Source: Sphingomonas sp. CCH9-E2 (GTDB taxonomy: Bacteria; Pseudomonadota; Alphaproteobacteria; Sphingomonadales; Sphingomonadaceae). Taken from it: DNA of 5,450 nt. This document shows, in pieces, positions 5,109 to 5,450 of this stretch. Where the stretch lies: contig NZ_LSJM01000363.1 in assembly GCF_001557215.1 (NCBI RefSeq), forward strand, positions 1 through 5,450. The letters are read 5' to 3'. The translations under genes were made by a program, and so were the position numbers. A model generated the notes under the pieces. It was not told the DNA's origin. It was given only the letters and a program-made list of their open reading frames with translations, and searched no databases. Positions within the stretch are counted from its first letter, which is position 1. Each line of letters starts with the position of its first letter.

Positions 5109-5450
5109 TCAGTCCGGCAGAACCTTCTCCGCCTTCTTGCGCGAATCCGCCTCGGCCTTGCCGGCCTGAATCTCGCGGGTGGCGCAGCCGATGCCGCCGC
5201 CGGGGCCGACCGTGGTGCAGCTGCCGATGCCCGTGTCGCCGGCGGTCAGCGCCGAGCGCTGGCGCACCGCCCAGCTTTCCCGCTGCGGCGTGACTTCGGC
5301 GTCGCGCAGCTCGCTGGGGATGCGGAAGCGCTCGCCAGCCGGTCGCCGCACGCACACGACGATTTCCTCGCCGTCCGAATTGGTCGGGCATTTGTCATCG
5401 CCATAGATGATCAGCACGCCATTCTGCGGCGCCATGGCGGCAGCCGGGAG
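5109..5450 (-). CDS. Exported sphingomonad-type hypothetical protein, 5'-partial (right copy)
   Basis: This is the mirror copy of 1-342. The frame is open to the window end, and the first in-frame ATG is at 5435-5433, preceded by codons for L-P-A-A-A, the probable end of a signal peptide. The 108 visible residues are identical to the left copy, including Cys16, Cys28, Cys73 and Cys84. Both ends of the window break the gene at the same base, which shows that the symmetry reaches the edges. Confidence 0.7.
   Translation of the reverse strand, partial: LPAAAMAPQNGVLIIYGDDKCPTNSDGEEIVVCVRRPAGERFRIPSELRDAEVTPQRESWAVRQRSALTAGDTGIGSCTTVGPGGGIGCATREIQAGKAEADSRKKAEKVLPD

Larger units (their letters stand above)
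2726..5450 (-). repeat. Right arm of the perfect inverted repeat
   Basis: This is the mirror image of the left arm, with the same genes in the same order on the minus strand. It adds no independent sequence. Anyone counting genes or estimating copy number should treat its three coding regions and its regulatory sites as copies of those in bases 1-2725, unless read evidence shows the palindrome is real. Confidence 0.97.

Noticed and set aside
1..5450. A genuine two-copy, convergent gene cluster or paralogous duplication
   Set aside because: The arms are identical in intergenic and synonymous positions, have no spacer, and the junction destroys a conserved gene. A fold-back artefact is simpler.
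1..5450. tRNA, rRNA, CRISPR array, riboswitch or transposase
   Set aside because: I saw no spaced direct repeats, no RNA-gene signatures and no transposase-like protein on either strand. The only repeats are the window-scale palindrome and the short G-rich arms.

Overview
The 5450-base window is one perfect inverted repeat. Bases 2726-5450 are the reverse complement of bases 1-2725, with no spacer, and the symmetry runs to both ends of the window. I compared both ends, the fold and several intergenic and coding stretches base by base. Every open reading frame also recurs at mirrored coordinates with an identical protein. The window therefore holds only 2725 bp of unique sequence. Exact centring on the fold suggests that the window is a whole contig. 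A fold-back chimera from amplification, library preparation or assembly is far more likely than a real chromosomal palindrome, because the fold cuts a conserved gene in half.

The DNA is GC-rich. The genes, a GGGGGTGGGT-type intergenic repeat and a GAAC-N7-GAAC LexA box all point to an alphaproteobacterium, most likely a sphingomonad (Sphingomonadales). This assignment comes from protein and motif recognition, not from a database search.

Each arm, read from the outside in, holds four things. (1) The 3' part of a gene for a small exported sphingomonad-type protein with four cysteines. (2) A 226-bp intergenic region with an intrinsic terminator, a GC hairpin and two inverted copies of a G-rich repeat. 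(3) A complete gene for a 476-aa polytopic membrane protein resembling GT-C/family 39 glycosyltransferases. (4) The first ~230 codons of a radical SAM protein of the 'putative DNA modification/repair' family, which is normally ~400 aa and encoded with a uracil-DNA-glycosylase-family partner. The gene is cut at a conserved Q-M-I-V-G-A-D motif exactly where the sequence turns back. The reading frame continues past the fold only as antisense of itself.

The most interesting native biology lies in the 36-bp gap before the radical SAM gene. A near-consensus sigma-70 promoter (TGGACA, 17 bp, TATAAA) has an alphaproteobacterial LexA box laid directly over its -10 element. The predicted transcription start falls on or beside the ATG. 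This predicts an SOS-induced, possibly leaderless DNA-repair transcript. The membrane-protein gene and the exported-protein gene have no evident functional link to it.
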